Source of the DNA: Prevotella sp.
GTDB lineage: Bacteria > Bacteroidota > Bacteroidia > Bacteroidales > Bacteroidaceae
Direction: 5' to 3'
Assembly: GCA_022769285.1 (NCBI GenBank)
Contig: JALEKD010000044.1
Location: 1-37,006 of the forward strand
DNA: 37,006 nucleotides
Of this stretch, positions 9,967-16,812 are shown one piece after another. Position 1 is the first letter of the stretch; every line of letters starts with the position of its first letter. The notes beneath the pieces are model-generated. The model was not told where the DNA came from. It saw only the letters and a program-made list of their open reading frames with translations, and made no database searches. Made by a program: the position numbers and the translations under genes.

Positions 9967-10328
9967 ATTTTCCTGTCGTTTTTTGTAGGTTCTATAATAT
10001 TCGTTTCGTACCACACAGCCGCCTGTGCCATCGTGTCCTTCAGATCCTCTATTATCTGCTTGTAATTGTTCTGAGTGATGGCAATGTGCCGTTCTGGATG
10101 TTTCCCGTCGTGGTCGCCACTTGCCAGGTGAATGATGCAGAATGTGCGGTCGGTATCGTGATGGGCTACCATGCCTCGCTCCTTGAGAGCTGCCACCGTG
10201 CGGTCGAAGTCTGCCGGAGTGGTAGGTATTACCTGCAACACGCTCCAGGGGCGTTCCTGAGCCGTGAGGAGCGTCTGCCCTTCCTGCTCACTGAGCAGGA
10301 AGGAATGAATTGTTTTTGATGCTTTCAT
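9963..10328 (-). CDS. Hypothetical 121-aa protein, first gene of array-end operon
   Basis: I do not recognise a family. The product starts MKASKTIHSFLLSEQEGQTL and is soluble, mixed alpha/beta, with a His/Asp-rich centre (VAHHDTDRTFCIIHLASGDH) and a predicted C-terminal helix around YKQIIEDLKDTMAQ. The start is fixed by a strong Shine-Dalgarno sequence, AAGGAGGAG (10342-10334), 5 nt before the ATG, which is unusual for Bacteroidetes chromosomal genes and points to a mobile origin. The degenerate CRISPR repeat 37 nt upstream keeps an intact promoter facing this gene. The gene overlaps the 54-aa gene at ATGA. Confidence 0.65.
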   Translation of the reverse strand: MKASKTIHSFLLSEQEGQTLLTAQERPWSVLQVIPTTPADFDRTVAALKERGMVAHHDTDRTFCIIHLASGDHDGKHPERHIAITQNNYKQIIEDLKDTMAQAAVWYETNIIEPTKNDRKI

Positions 10329-10333
10329 TATTT

Positions 10334-10342
10334 CTCCTCCTT
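10334..10342 (-). promoter_or_regulatory. Strong Shine-Dalgarno site, atypical for the host
   Basis: AAGGAGGAG is centred about 9 nt upstream of the 10328 start. Native genes here (cas9, gldH, rhaB, mreB) have AT-rich start regions without such a site, so it fixes the start and marks the small operon as probably foreign. Confidence 0.7.
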
Positions 10343-10364
10343 CGCTAATATTTTTCTTACGCTA

Positions 10365-10411
10365 GTTGTTGATGGCCGTACAAAGGTACGAAGATTCTAC
10401 CTAATTACAAC
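10365..10411 (-). repeat. Degenerate terminal CRISPR repeat with intact promoter
   Basis: This 47-bp copy is identical to the consensus over its first 29 plus-strand bases and has five substitutions in the rest. In crRNA sense these fall at repeat positions 6, 12, 16, 18 and 19, all in the tracrRNA-pairing half. The TTG (10410-10408) and TACCTTTG (10388-10381) boxes and their 19-nt spacing are unchanged. Predicted start of transcription is about 10375, roughly 45 nt upstream of the 121-aa gene. As the most upstream repeat in the direction of transcription it needs only to work as a promoter, which explains the pattern of decay. Confidence 0.85.
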
Positions 10412-10904
10412 ACATACGTGGAAAGTATATTCTCACAGAGGGTTATGGGCGACCACACAAAGAGAGGCCAGGCGACGATTTCCATCGTTTTGAAACGCAA
10501 CAAATATTTTTCCTTTCTTTTTTGTTATTCCCATCTTTAATTATTAGAAGAGCAAACCAAGTGGGCCAGCACACTGGCTGCTCGATTTCATGTTTATTCT
10601 CCAACGGCGAAGAGGTGTGCCTGCTTCGCTTTTTATAGCTTACGTCTGCGAACGCTGCCCGACAGGCCTGCCACTATTGCTTCTTAGCGAACTACCATTC
10701 CCAACACTCTTGGCATTTTGAAAGCACCTCTATATCTGGCTTGTACATTTTCCGACTCACCCTATACAGTAAAGGAAAACATAATTGGTTTTAGTGAAAT
10801 AAAACATGGAAGATGTTAAGGAGGTGGCGGGAAGAGCGGCAAGGACAAGGTAGTGGGAAAAATGCCGAAAGCGACAGGCAGCAAGTAGGAAGAAGATAAG
10901 AGAA
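10412..10904. other. Accessory intergenic stretch without clear gene
   Basis: No ORF here has a recognisable product or good coding character. The sequence is mixed AT-rich and purine-rich, with an AG-rich run around 10820-10920. It may be decayed mobile-element DNA. No promoter matching both boxes was found. Confidence 0.45.
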
Positions 10905-10967
10905 GAGGCAGAGAGGGCAACCAATGACGGCGCCCTCCCTGTGAAGTCCTGGAGAGTCCAAGCATAA

Positions 10968-11134
10968 TGCCGGGATACAGTACCGGCAACTAAAAAGCTA
11001 TAATGCCATGGTAATTGCTATTGGTAGGCTGCGCATCGCTATATACTTAGTATTAGCGATAAGACGCGTTAAGCGTTGAGCGGCGGGGCAGTGTAGTTAA
11101 CGCAACATCTATTACCGCCCCTTATAGCTTTTAA
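10968..11134 (-). ncRNA. Candidate structured small RNA
   Basis: A strong promoter (11141-11171, minus) predicts a start near 11134, but no ORF follows. Instead the transcript folds. An outer 11-bp stem AAAAGCTATAA / TTATAGCTTTT joins 11130-11120 with 11004-10994, a second stem is GGTAAT / ATTACC, and inside are a 7-bp stem GCGTTAA / TTAACGC and the hairpin ATCGCTA / TAGCGAT (11060-11035). The outer stem ends in TTTTTAG, followed by a hairpin GCCGG / CCGGC (10986-10968). Size and closed shape are loosely like 6S RNA, but the interior looks branched, so I do not assign a family. Confidence 0.42.
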
Positions 11135-11140
11135 TCGTTG

Positions 11141-11171
11141 CAAAGGTAGCGCAAATCGTTGACACCTCAAA
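11141..11171 (-). promoter_or_regulatory. Consensus promoter upstream of the candidate RNA
   Basis: On the minus strand, TTTG (11171-11168), 19 nt, TACCTTTG (11148-11141) followed by C. Both boxes and the spacing match the Bacteroidetes consensus. There is no coding sequence downstream. Confidence 0.65.
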
Positions 11172-11220
11172 GCGTTTTTGAGCGTTTAATATTTCGCGCC
11201 ACCTCTTTAGTCTGTAACCT

Positions 11221-11358
11221 TGGAGCGTTTGCCGCCACCACAACCGCGGCAAGGACACCCCGGAGCGGTTCGGGGAAAGTGCTGGAAGTGAAAGGGACCA
11301 GAGGCAAAAGGCCTCCACGGGTCAAGGTTTACAGGGTTCGACTCCCCGGCAGGCTCCA
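11221..11358 (+). other. tRNA-like leader element upstream of small ORF
   Basis: The 3' end reads like the T-arm and acceptor end of a tRNA: stem GGG, loop TTCGACT, stem CCC (11334-11346), then GGCTCCA. The 3' GCTCCA (11353-11358) can pair with TGGAGC at 11221-11226, closing a ~138-nt element that also holds hairpins CCCCG/CGGGG (11258-11275) and GAGGC/GCCTC (about 11301-11315). No D arm or anticodon arm of normal geometry is visible, so it is not a working tRNA, and it lacks tmRNA landmarks. The ORF at 11386 starts 28 nt downstream. Confidence 0.4.
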
Positions 11359-11385
11359 AATATTAACAATTAAAACAATACAACT

Positions 11386-11664
11386 ATGACACAGACCGCC
11401 AATTTATTGTCTATTTACGTTGACAATAGCCGAGAAATCTATTTAGTTACTGAAAGCCTCGTTAACTCTTTGGCCAAGAAGATGCGCAAGGGCGCCACAA
11501 TTTCCCGCGAACGTCTTGCAGGTAGCAGCACGATGCGCCGTATCATGTCCATGGGTGCGCGCATGGTAGCAGACAACGAAGGCGAAAGAGTTACAGCAGA
11601 AGACCGCCGAGAAGTTGCAGCGCTGCACGCTGATTATATCTTAGAATTTGCCGAATATATATAG
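11386..11664 (+). CDS. Hypothetical 92-aa protein, phage-like
   Basis: I do not recognise a named family. The product starts MTQTANLLSIYVDNSREIYL and is rich in Lys, Arg and Ala. Its helical middle (SLAKKMRKGATISRERLAGS...RRIMSMGARMVADNEGE) and C-terminal helix (EDRREVAALHADYILEFAEY) are compatible with a small DNA-associated or phage protein. It has no signal peptide or membrane segment. The start region is AT-rich without a Shine-Dalgarno site. It lies between two tRNA-like elements and next to the CRISPR locus; the pattern suggests a remnant of a mobile element. Codon use and amino-acid pattern support it as genuine coding sequence. Confidence 0.6.
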   Translation: MTQTANLLSIYVDNSREIYLVTESLVNSLAKKMRKGATISRERLAGSSTMRRIMSMGARMVADNEGERVTAEDRREVAALHADYILEFAEYI

Positions 11665-11701
11665 CCAGGGAGGCATAACACTTACAGCCGTGAACGTTCA
11701 A

Positions 11702-11732
11702 GCCGTGCGGGTGGTTCAAGTCCACCCACGGC
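11702..11732 (+). other. tRNA T-arm/acceptor-like minihelix upstream of small ORF
   Basis: GCCGT (11702-11706), GGGTGG (11709-11714), loop TTCAAGT (11715-11721), CCACCC (11722-11727) and ACGGC (11728-11732) form a coaxial T-arm plus acceptor-like helix with a two-base bulge. The loop fits the TTCRANY T-loop consensus. No other tRNA arms are present. It precedes the next short reading frames by about 15-40 nt, the same arrangement as the element before 11386. Confidence 0.45.
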
Positions 11733-11772
11733 ACTAATAACAGAAAAGACATGTTAACAGTTATCATTACCA

Positions 11773-11973
11773 TTGGAAAAGGCGTACAATGAGTATATGG
11801 CCTTCTACAGAGCGAACAACATACCAAGACCATTTGACAAGTACGCCGAATGTTTCTGGATATTGTTTAACGACGGGCGTGCATCGTATATGTGGGCGGT
11901 TGACACCGTTTGCCAGTGTTTCCCAGAGTGCAACCGCGTGGAATTGGGAAAAACAACCACCGTCGTTCTTTGA
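11773..11973 (+). CDS. Hypothetical small protein, start uncertain
   Basis: This reading frame of up to 66 codons contains FDKYAECFWILFNDGRASYM, which looks like real coding sequence though I do not recognise a family. It opens with TTG at 11773; the first ATG in frame is 11797 (58 aa). A separate ATG at 11750, after the T-arm-like hairpin, is in another frame and ends after 13 codons at 11791. A one-base change near 11775 would join the two frames, so this may be a frameshifted gene. It could be a further mobile-element remnant. Confidence 0.4.
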   Translation: MEKAYNEYMAFYRANNIPRPFDKYAECFWILFNDGRASYMWAVDTVCQCFPECNRVELGKTTTVVL

Positions 11974-12178
11974 TTTGTTGACACACCTCCACCCGAAAGG
12001 TCGGGCGATATAGAAAAGATACACCCGGCCACACCTCTTTATGATACAAGTCACAGAGAAAGTCAAAGAGGAGAAGAGGTAGGATGGCGAGGACACGGTG
12101 GCGATAAAATATAGAGCTACAGGGGGGCGCAGAGGGGCAAAAATCGACAAAAACGAAGACTATCAAGTTTTTTTTTAC
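11974..12178. other. Gap between accessory patch and holB promoter
   Basis: Purine-rich, with no gene or clear hairpin that I can support. It marks the boundary between the accessory patch and the conserved holB-ricT-gldH cluster. Confidence 0.4.
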
Positions 12179-12357
12179 TAACTTTGCAAAAATTAGTGAC
12201 TGCCTTGGGATTACCGGCCATTGTCTGCCGATAGTTGGCGATAGTCTGGCAAAGTACGGAGGAAGTCTTGGCAGCAGGGATGACACCTGCTGGCCGACAG
12301 GCGACGGTCAGCACTATATGGATGGTTGCCAGGAGGCAGAAAGCCACACTAAGGATT
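12179..12357 (+). promoter_or_regulatory. holB promoter and ~170-nt leader
   Basis: TAACTTTG (12179-12186) followed by C is a good -7 element after a T-tract; no clear -33 box is seen. The downstream bases GCAAAAATTAG...TGCCTTGG partly resemble the start of the cas9 leader. The leader contains TGCCAGGAGGC (12327-12337), which also occurs in the leader before the LytTR gene. Confidence 0.5.
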
Positions 12358-13452
12358 ATGACATTTGACGAGGTTATAGGACAGCAAGAAGTTAAGGAGC
12401 GGCTGGTCGGTATGGTTACCGAGCACAAGTTGCCCCATGCGCTCATGTTCTGCGGCCCCACGGGCAGCGGAAAGATGGCGTTGGCCCTGGCCTTTGCCTC
12501 CTACCTGCTGGGCGACAGCCCCATGCTGCGCAAGTGGGAGCACCCGGATCTACACTTCGCCTTCCCGATAGTAAAGCCCGTAGGAGCGAGTAGCGACACC
12601 AAGGTGGTGTGCGACGACTACGCCGCCGAGTGGCGCGCGATGCTGAGCCAAGGGCCCTACTTCACTATAGACCAGTGGCTGACCTGCATGAAAGTGGCCA
12701 ACCAGCAAGCTGTCATATACGAAGCCGAAAGCGAGGCGCTCATACGCAAACTGAGCCTGAAGTCGAGCCAAGGGGGCTACAAGGTGGTGATCATCTGGCT
12801 ACCCGAGCGTATGAACGTGATATGCGCCAACAAGATTTTGAAGCTGTTAGAGGAGCCCCCACAGCAGACGGTATTTCTGATGGTGAGCGAAGCCCCCGAG
12901 AAGCTGCTCGACACCATACGCAGCCGTGTACAGCGCATAGACATACGCCGCATAGACGACAGTGCCATAGAGCAGGCCCTCACAGAGCGACGGGGGATAG
13001 AGCTTAGTATGGCCCACCGCATAGCCCATTTTGCCAGCGGCAGTTGGCTCCGGGCCTTAGAGGTGTTAGAGGCCGACAATGAGAACGCCCAACTATTAGA
13101 AATATTCAAGTCGCTGATGCGACTGGCCTACATGCGCGACATCAAGTCGCTCAAACGATGGAGCGAAGAAGCTGCCAGCTTAGGCCGAGAGAAGCAGAAG
13201 CGTATGCTGACCTACTTTAGTCGGATGATACGCGAGAACTTCATGTTCAACTTTGCCACCCCGGAACTGTGCTACATGACGGAGGGCGAGGAAGCGTTTG
13301 CGCGCAACTTCGCGCGGTTTGTCAACGAGCGCAACGTAATAAGCATAGCCGAGGAGTTAGAGAAGAGCCAGCGTGAGATAGGGCAGAACGTCACACCGAA
13401 AATCGTCATGTTCGACCTGGCTCTCAACATGATTATGATGCTCAAACAATAG
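12358..13452 (+). CDS. holB: DNA polymerase III delta-prime-like clamp loader subunit
   Basis: An AAA+ clamp-loader protein of 364 aa that helps load the sliding clamp during replication. I chose the ATG at 12358 because MTFDEVIGQQEVKERL matches the start of DnaX/HolB-like proteins; an in-frame start at 12235 would add 41 residues of leader-like sequence. The P-loop at residues 33-40 reads GPTGSGKM, with Met in place of the usual Thr/Ser, fitting a subunit that does not hydrolyse ATP. LLEEPPQQTVFLMVSEAPEKLL and DTIRSRVQRIDI match the family's sensor-1 and SRx arginine-finger regions. ricT follows 75 nt downstream; the order holB-ricT-gldH is usual in Bacteroidales. Confidence 0.88.
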   Translation: MTFDEVIGQQEVKERLVGMVTEHKLPHALMFCGPTGSGKMALALAFASYLLGDSPMLRKWEHPDLHFAFPIVKPVGASSDTKVVCDDYAAEWRAMLSQGPYFTIDQWLTCMKVANQQAVIYEAESEALIRKLSLKSSQGGYKVVIIWLPERMNVICANKILKLLEEPPQQTVFLMVSEAPEKLLDTIRSRVQRIDIRRIDDSAIEQALTERRGIELSMAHRIAHFASGSWLRALEVLEADNENAQLLEIFKSLMRLAYMRDIKSLKRWSEEAASLGREKQKRMLTYFSRMIRENFMFNFATPELCYMTEGEEAFARNFARFVNERNVISIAEELEKSQREIGQNVTPKIVMFDLALNMIMMLKQ

Positions 13453-13454
13453 TA

Positions 13455-13510
13455 GCGCCCAGCACCTGCCCACGCGGGCCACGGGCGCCTACACATTATT
13501 ATATATATAA
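13455..13510 (+). promoter_or_regulatory. Intergenic hairpin and AT-rich motif before ricT
   Basis: A two-tier hairpin, GCGCCC/GGGCGC (13455-13488) with inner GCCC/GGGC, is directly followed by TACACATTATTATATATATAAG (split here as TACACATTATTA then TATATATAAG), ending 18 nt before the ricT start. There is no T-run directly after the stem, so it is not a classical terminator. The AT motif is one of five similar copies in the window. Confidence 0.4.
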
Positions 13511-13527
13511 GAAACAAGAATACAGGC

Positions 13528-14727
13528 ATGAGTAACAAATATAAACTGTGTACCGATACCGACCGCGGCCTAAGTTGCTGCGGATGCGGCCGACAGGACA
13601 AGCAGCTGAACACCTATGACTGGCTGGCCGACATCCCCGGCAACGCTGAAGAGACTGACCTGGTAGAGGTTCAGTTCAAGAACACACGTAAGGGCTACTA
13701 CCACAACGTGAACAACCTGGATCTAAAGAAGGGCGACATCGTTGCCGTAGAAGCTAACCCCGGACACGACATCGGGGTAGTAACGCTGACCGGACGGTTG
13801 GTGAAGTTGCAACTGAAAAAGGCCAACCTGAAATCGGCCGATGACATCCGCCGCATCTACCGGATAGCCAAGCCGGTAGATATGGACAAGTACAAGGAGG
13901 CCAAGAGCCGCGAACACGACACCATGATACAGAGCCGGCAGATAGCCAAGGACTTGGGACTGCAGATGAAAATCGGCGACGTAGAGTATCAGGGCGACGG
14001 CAACAAGGCCATCTTCTACTACATCGCCGATGAGCGCGTCGACTTCCGCCAGCTCATCAAGGTGCTGGCCGAAACGTTCCATGTACGCATCGAGATGAAG
14101 CAGATAGGCGCGCGCCAGGAAGCCGGGCGCATCGGCGGAACAGGCCCCTGCGGCCGCGAACTGTGCTGCGCCACATGGATGAAGAACTTTGTAAGCGTGA
14201 GCACCAACGCTGCGCGTTTCCAGGGCATCTCGCTCAACCCACAGAAGTTGGCAGGCATGTGCGCCAAGCTCAAATGCTGCATGAACTACGAGATTGACGA
14301 CTACGTGGAGGCAAGTCGCAAGATGCCGCCTAAGGATGTTACGCTGCAGACCAAGGACAGCGATTTCCACCTGTTCAAGACCGATGTGCTGGCCGGTATG
14401 GTCACCTACTCGACCGACAAGAACTTAGCCGCCAACATCGAGACCATCAGCGCCGAGCGTGCCCGCGAGATCATAGAGATGAACCGCCGTGGCGAGAAGC
14501 CCCTCTCACTGGCCAGCGACGGCTCCAAGAAAGTTGCCAGCAAACCCATCGACCTACTTGAGGATGCCGACATCAGCCGCTTTGACCGTAGCAAACGCAA
14601 GAAGAAACCAGGCAACCGGCCTAAGGGCAACCGCCCCGACAACCGTAAGGGGCAAGGCCAGCGCCGTAGCCAGTCCAAGGAGCGGCCGGCCTCCCAGAAC
14701 ACGTCCAAGAAACCTAAGGAAGAATGA
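13528..14727 (+). CDS. ricT: PSP1-domain protein RicT (YaaT-like)
   Basis: The PSP1 superfamily protein RicT is part of an Fe-S containing complex that affects RNase Y and RNA maturation in Bacillus; its role in Bacteroidetes is less clear. The protein has 399 aa. Conserved cysteine motifs are visible: CCGCG near residue 17, CGRELCCATW near residue 210 and CAKLKCC near residue 250. The PSP1 core spans about residues 40-270. The C-terminal ~60 residues are a Lys/Arg/Asn/Gln-rich disordered tail (KRKKKPGNRPKGNRP...), probably RNA-binding. The stop overlaps the gldH start (ATGA), so the two genes are translationally coupled. Confidence 0.92.
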   Translation: MSNKYKLCTDTDRGLSCCGCGRQDKQLNTYDWLADIPGNAEETDLVEVQFKNTRKGYYHNVNNLDLKKGDIVAVEANPGHDIGVVTLTGRLVKLQLKKANLKSADDIRRIYRIAKPVDMDKYKEAKSREHDTMIQSRQIAKDLGLQMKIGDVEYQGDGNKAIFYYIADERVDFRQLIKVLAETFHVRIEMKQIGARQEAGRIGGTGPCGRELCCATWMKNFVSVSTNAARFQGISLNPQKLAGMCAKLKCCMNYEIDDYVEASRKMPPKDVTLQTKDSDFHLFKTDVLAGMVTYSTDKNLAANIETISAERAREIIEMNRRGEKPLSLASDGSKKVASKPIDLLEDADISRFDRSKRKKKPGNRPKGNRPDNRKGQGQRRSQSKERPASQNTSKKPKEE

Positions 14728-15209
14728 GAACCACCTGTGTACTGGCGGCTATGGTCTTGACAGCTCTCACTGCGTGCGACAGCAAGGTGTACGACACCTA
14801 CCATCACACGCCGTTAGCTGGGTGGGAGAAGAATGACACCCTGTACTACGACGTGCCCCGCATTATGCGCGCCGGAACCTACGAGCTGACCCTCGGCGTG
14901 AGGACTAACAATGCCTTTCCATTCATGGCTATCACACTCATCGTGGACCAGACCCTACTACCCAGTCGCCAGACGGTTTCCGACACGCTCGACTGCCAAC
15001 TGGTCAAGCCCGGCGGCACCTACAAGGAGGGCGGCATCAACTACTACGAGTACACCACCCACGTGCGCAGCCTATCATTAGCCCCCCGGGACAGCCTGCA
15101 CATCACTGTGCGTCACGACATGAAGCGCGACATCCTGCCTGGTGTAAGCGATGTGGGCGTAGCCCTCAGTTACGACAGCCACCACCCCACCCCTGTCATG
15201 GGGCGCTGA
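14724..15209 (+). CDS. gldH: Gliding motility lipoprotein GldH
   Basis: A 161-aa lipoprotein of the GldH family. The signal peptide ends in a lipobox LTAC with Cys18 as the lipidation site, so the mature protein should sit in the periplasm or outer membrane. GldH is needed for gliding in Flavobacterium. Most Bacteroidales keep it without gliding, next to holB and ricT, possibly for envelope maintenance. Family features include WEKNDTLYYDVP and the region NNAFPFMAITLIVDQT. The gene overlaps ricT by 4 bp and ends before a strong hairpin terminator shared with rodA. Confidence 0.88.
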   Translation: MRTTCVLAAMVLTALTACDSKVYDTYHHTPLAGWEKNDTLYYDVPRIMRAGTYELTLGVRTNNAFPFMAITLIVDQTLLPSRQTVSDTLDCQLVKPGGTYKEGGINYYEYTTHVRSLSLAPRDSLHITVRHDMKRDILPGVSDVGVALSYDSHHPTPVMGR

Positions 15210-15235
15210 CACAGCCTTCTACGTAGCCCAAAAAC

Positions 15236-15284
15236 ACGCAAAGCGGCCACCCGAACCCTCTAACCGGTTTCGGGTGGCCGCTTT
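15236..15284. terminator. Bidirectional terminator between gldH and rodA
   Basis: A perfect 18-bp inverted repeat runs from GCAAAGCGGCCACCCGAA (15236-15253) to TTCGGGTGGCCGCTTTGC (15267-15284) with a 13-nt loop, between convergent genes. Confidence 0.8.
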
Positions 15285-15336
15285 GCTTATTGCCCCACAT
15301 CACCAGCCGGCACCCATCTACAGCGCCAGCCATGCG

Positions 15337-16812
15337 TCAGGCTATGTTGCGCTGGTTGCGCGAGGCATCTATACGAAGGAAGATAAACAGCAGGATGGTA
15401 AAGCCCCACAGCGATGAGCCGCCATAACTGAAGAAAGGCAACGGGATACCGATTACAGGCGTAAGACCGAGCACCATGCCCACATTGATAAACACGTGAA
15501 ACAGGAAGATACTCAACACACAGTAACCATATATCCGCCCAAACTTAAAGGGTTGGCGCTCGGCCAGGTAGATAAGTCGCAGTATCAGCGCCAGGAAGAG
15601 CAGCAGCACACCAGCCGACCCCACAAATCCCTCTTCCTCGCCCACGGTACAGAAGATGAAGTCGGTGTCCTGCTCAGGTACAAACTTTAGCTTGGTCTGC
15701 GTTCCGTTCAGGAAGCCCTTACCCTGCAGCCCACCCGAGCCTATCGCTATCTCGCTCTGGTGTACATTATAGCCTGCGCCAGCCAAATCCTCGTCCAGGC
15801 CCAGCAGCACGTTGATCCTCACGCGCTGATGTGGCTTCATAACATCGTTGAGTACGTAGTCGGCAGAGTAGAAGAATAGCACAGAGCCTATGGCGAACAG
15901 CGCAATGAAGAAGTAGCTTCGTATGCGGGAGCCCAGCCCCTGGTACACCAAGTACAGGGCCAGACTAATGATGGCCACGAGCTGTATCCACACAATGTCG
16001 AATGGGATAACGAATACCGAGAAGAGCAGCGCCAGCAGTGTTACACCCACGGAGATAAGCCCTAACAGGTAGGCCACGCGCCGGTTGTTACAGTACGAGT
16101 GTACCATGCCCACCGAGAATATCTGTACCAGCAACAACACCACAAACATGCCCACCGAGGTGGGCGTGTCCAGCAACAGGATGTGCTCGTACTTCACCCC
16201 CACCACAAAGTATATCACCATGGCTACTCCGGTAAAGAGGATGCTGCCCTGCATACCCTCGCGGTAAAACATCAGGAAGAAAGAAAGGTACACCAGGGCT
16301 GAGCCCGTCTCCTTCTGCCCCACAATGAAGAGCATAGGCAGTAACACCACGCCTACGGCCATGGCAAAGTCCTTCCACCGGTGTATGTCGAACCCATACG
16401 AACTCATCAACTTTGCCACCGCGAGCGCCGTGGCAAACTTGGCAAACTCAGCCGGCTGTATACGCAGCGGGCCCAGTACTAACCACGACCGCGAGCCCTT
16501 GATTTCGTGTGGATTAAAGATGGTTACAAAGAGCAAGAGCAGCAACGCCCCGTAGATGAGGTAGGCAAAGGTACTATACATACGGTCGTCGGTCATCATG
16601 ATGACGAATCCCAACGCCAGCGACGTGGCTATCCACACTATCTGCATGCCCGAGCGGCTGCTCATACTGAATATGTCCGTGCTGCCATACGTATAGCTGG
16701 CGCCGCACACACTTATCCACCCAAAGACCAGCAGAGCCACATAGATGCCCACCGTCCACTTGTCCAGGGCCCTGAATACGCCCTGCGGTTGTTTATCTGC
16801 TACTGGAGCCAT
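15337..16812 (-). CDS. rodA: Peptidoglycan glycosyltransferase RodA
   Basis: A SEDS-family glycosyltransferase that polymerises lipid II in the elongasome together with the class B PBP encoded just upstream. It has 491 aa and about ten membrane segments in the inner membrane. Visible family signatures are GSRSWLVLGPLRIQPAEFAK, GSGGLQGKGFLNGTQ, FVPEQDTDFIF and the C-terminal GLTPVIGIPLPFFSYGGSS. The start overlaps the end of mrdA by 20 bp. It is the last gene of the minus-strand mre operon and ends at the hairpin 15236-15284. It is longer than E. coli RodA (about 370 aa), which is usual for Bacteroidetes. Confidence 0.96.
   Translation of the reverse strand: MAPVADKQPQGVFRALDKWTVGIYVALLVFGWISVCGASYTYGSTDIFSMSSRSGMQIVWIATSLALGFVIMMTDDRMYSTFAYLIYGALLLLLFVTIFNPHEIKGSRSWLVLGPLRIQPAEFAKFATALAVAKLMSSYGFDIHRWKDFAMAVGVVLLPMLFIVGQKETGSALVYLSFFLMFYREGMQGSILFTGVAMVIYFVVGVKYEHILLLDTPTSVGMFVVLLLVQIFSVGMVHSYCNNRRVAYLLGLISVGVTLLALLFSVFVIPFDIVWIQLVAIISLALYLVYQGLGSRIRSYFFIALFAIGSVLFFYSADYVLNDVMKPHQRVRINVLLGLDEDLAGAGYNVHQSEIAIGSGGLQGKGFLNGTQTKLKFVPEQDTDFIFCTVGEEEGFVGSAGVLLLFLALILRLIYLAERQPFKFGRIYGYCVLSIFLFHVFINVGMVLGLTPVIGIPLPFFSYGGSSLWGFTILLFIFLRIDASRNQRNIA

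Noticed and set aside
10412..10500. A 26-codon minus-strand ORF ending in the degenerate repeat
   Set aside because: It is short, without a Shine-Dalgarno site or recognisable sequence, and is likely chance.
11221..11358. Complete tRNA or tmRNA gene
   Set aside because: Only the T-arm-like end and an acceptor-like closing helix are visible; there are no D or anticodon arms, and no tmRNA tag frame or 5' consensus.
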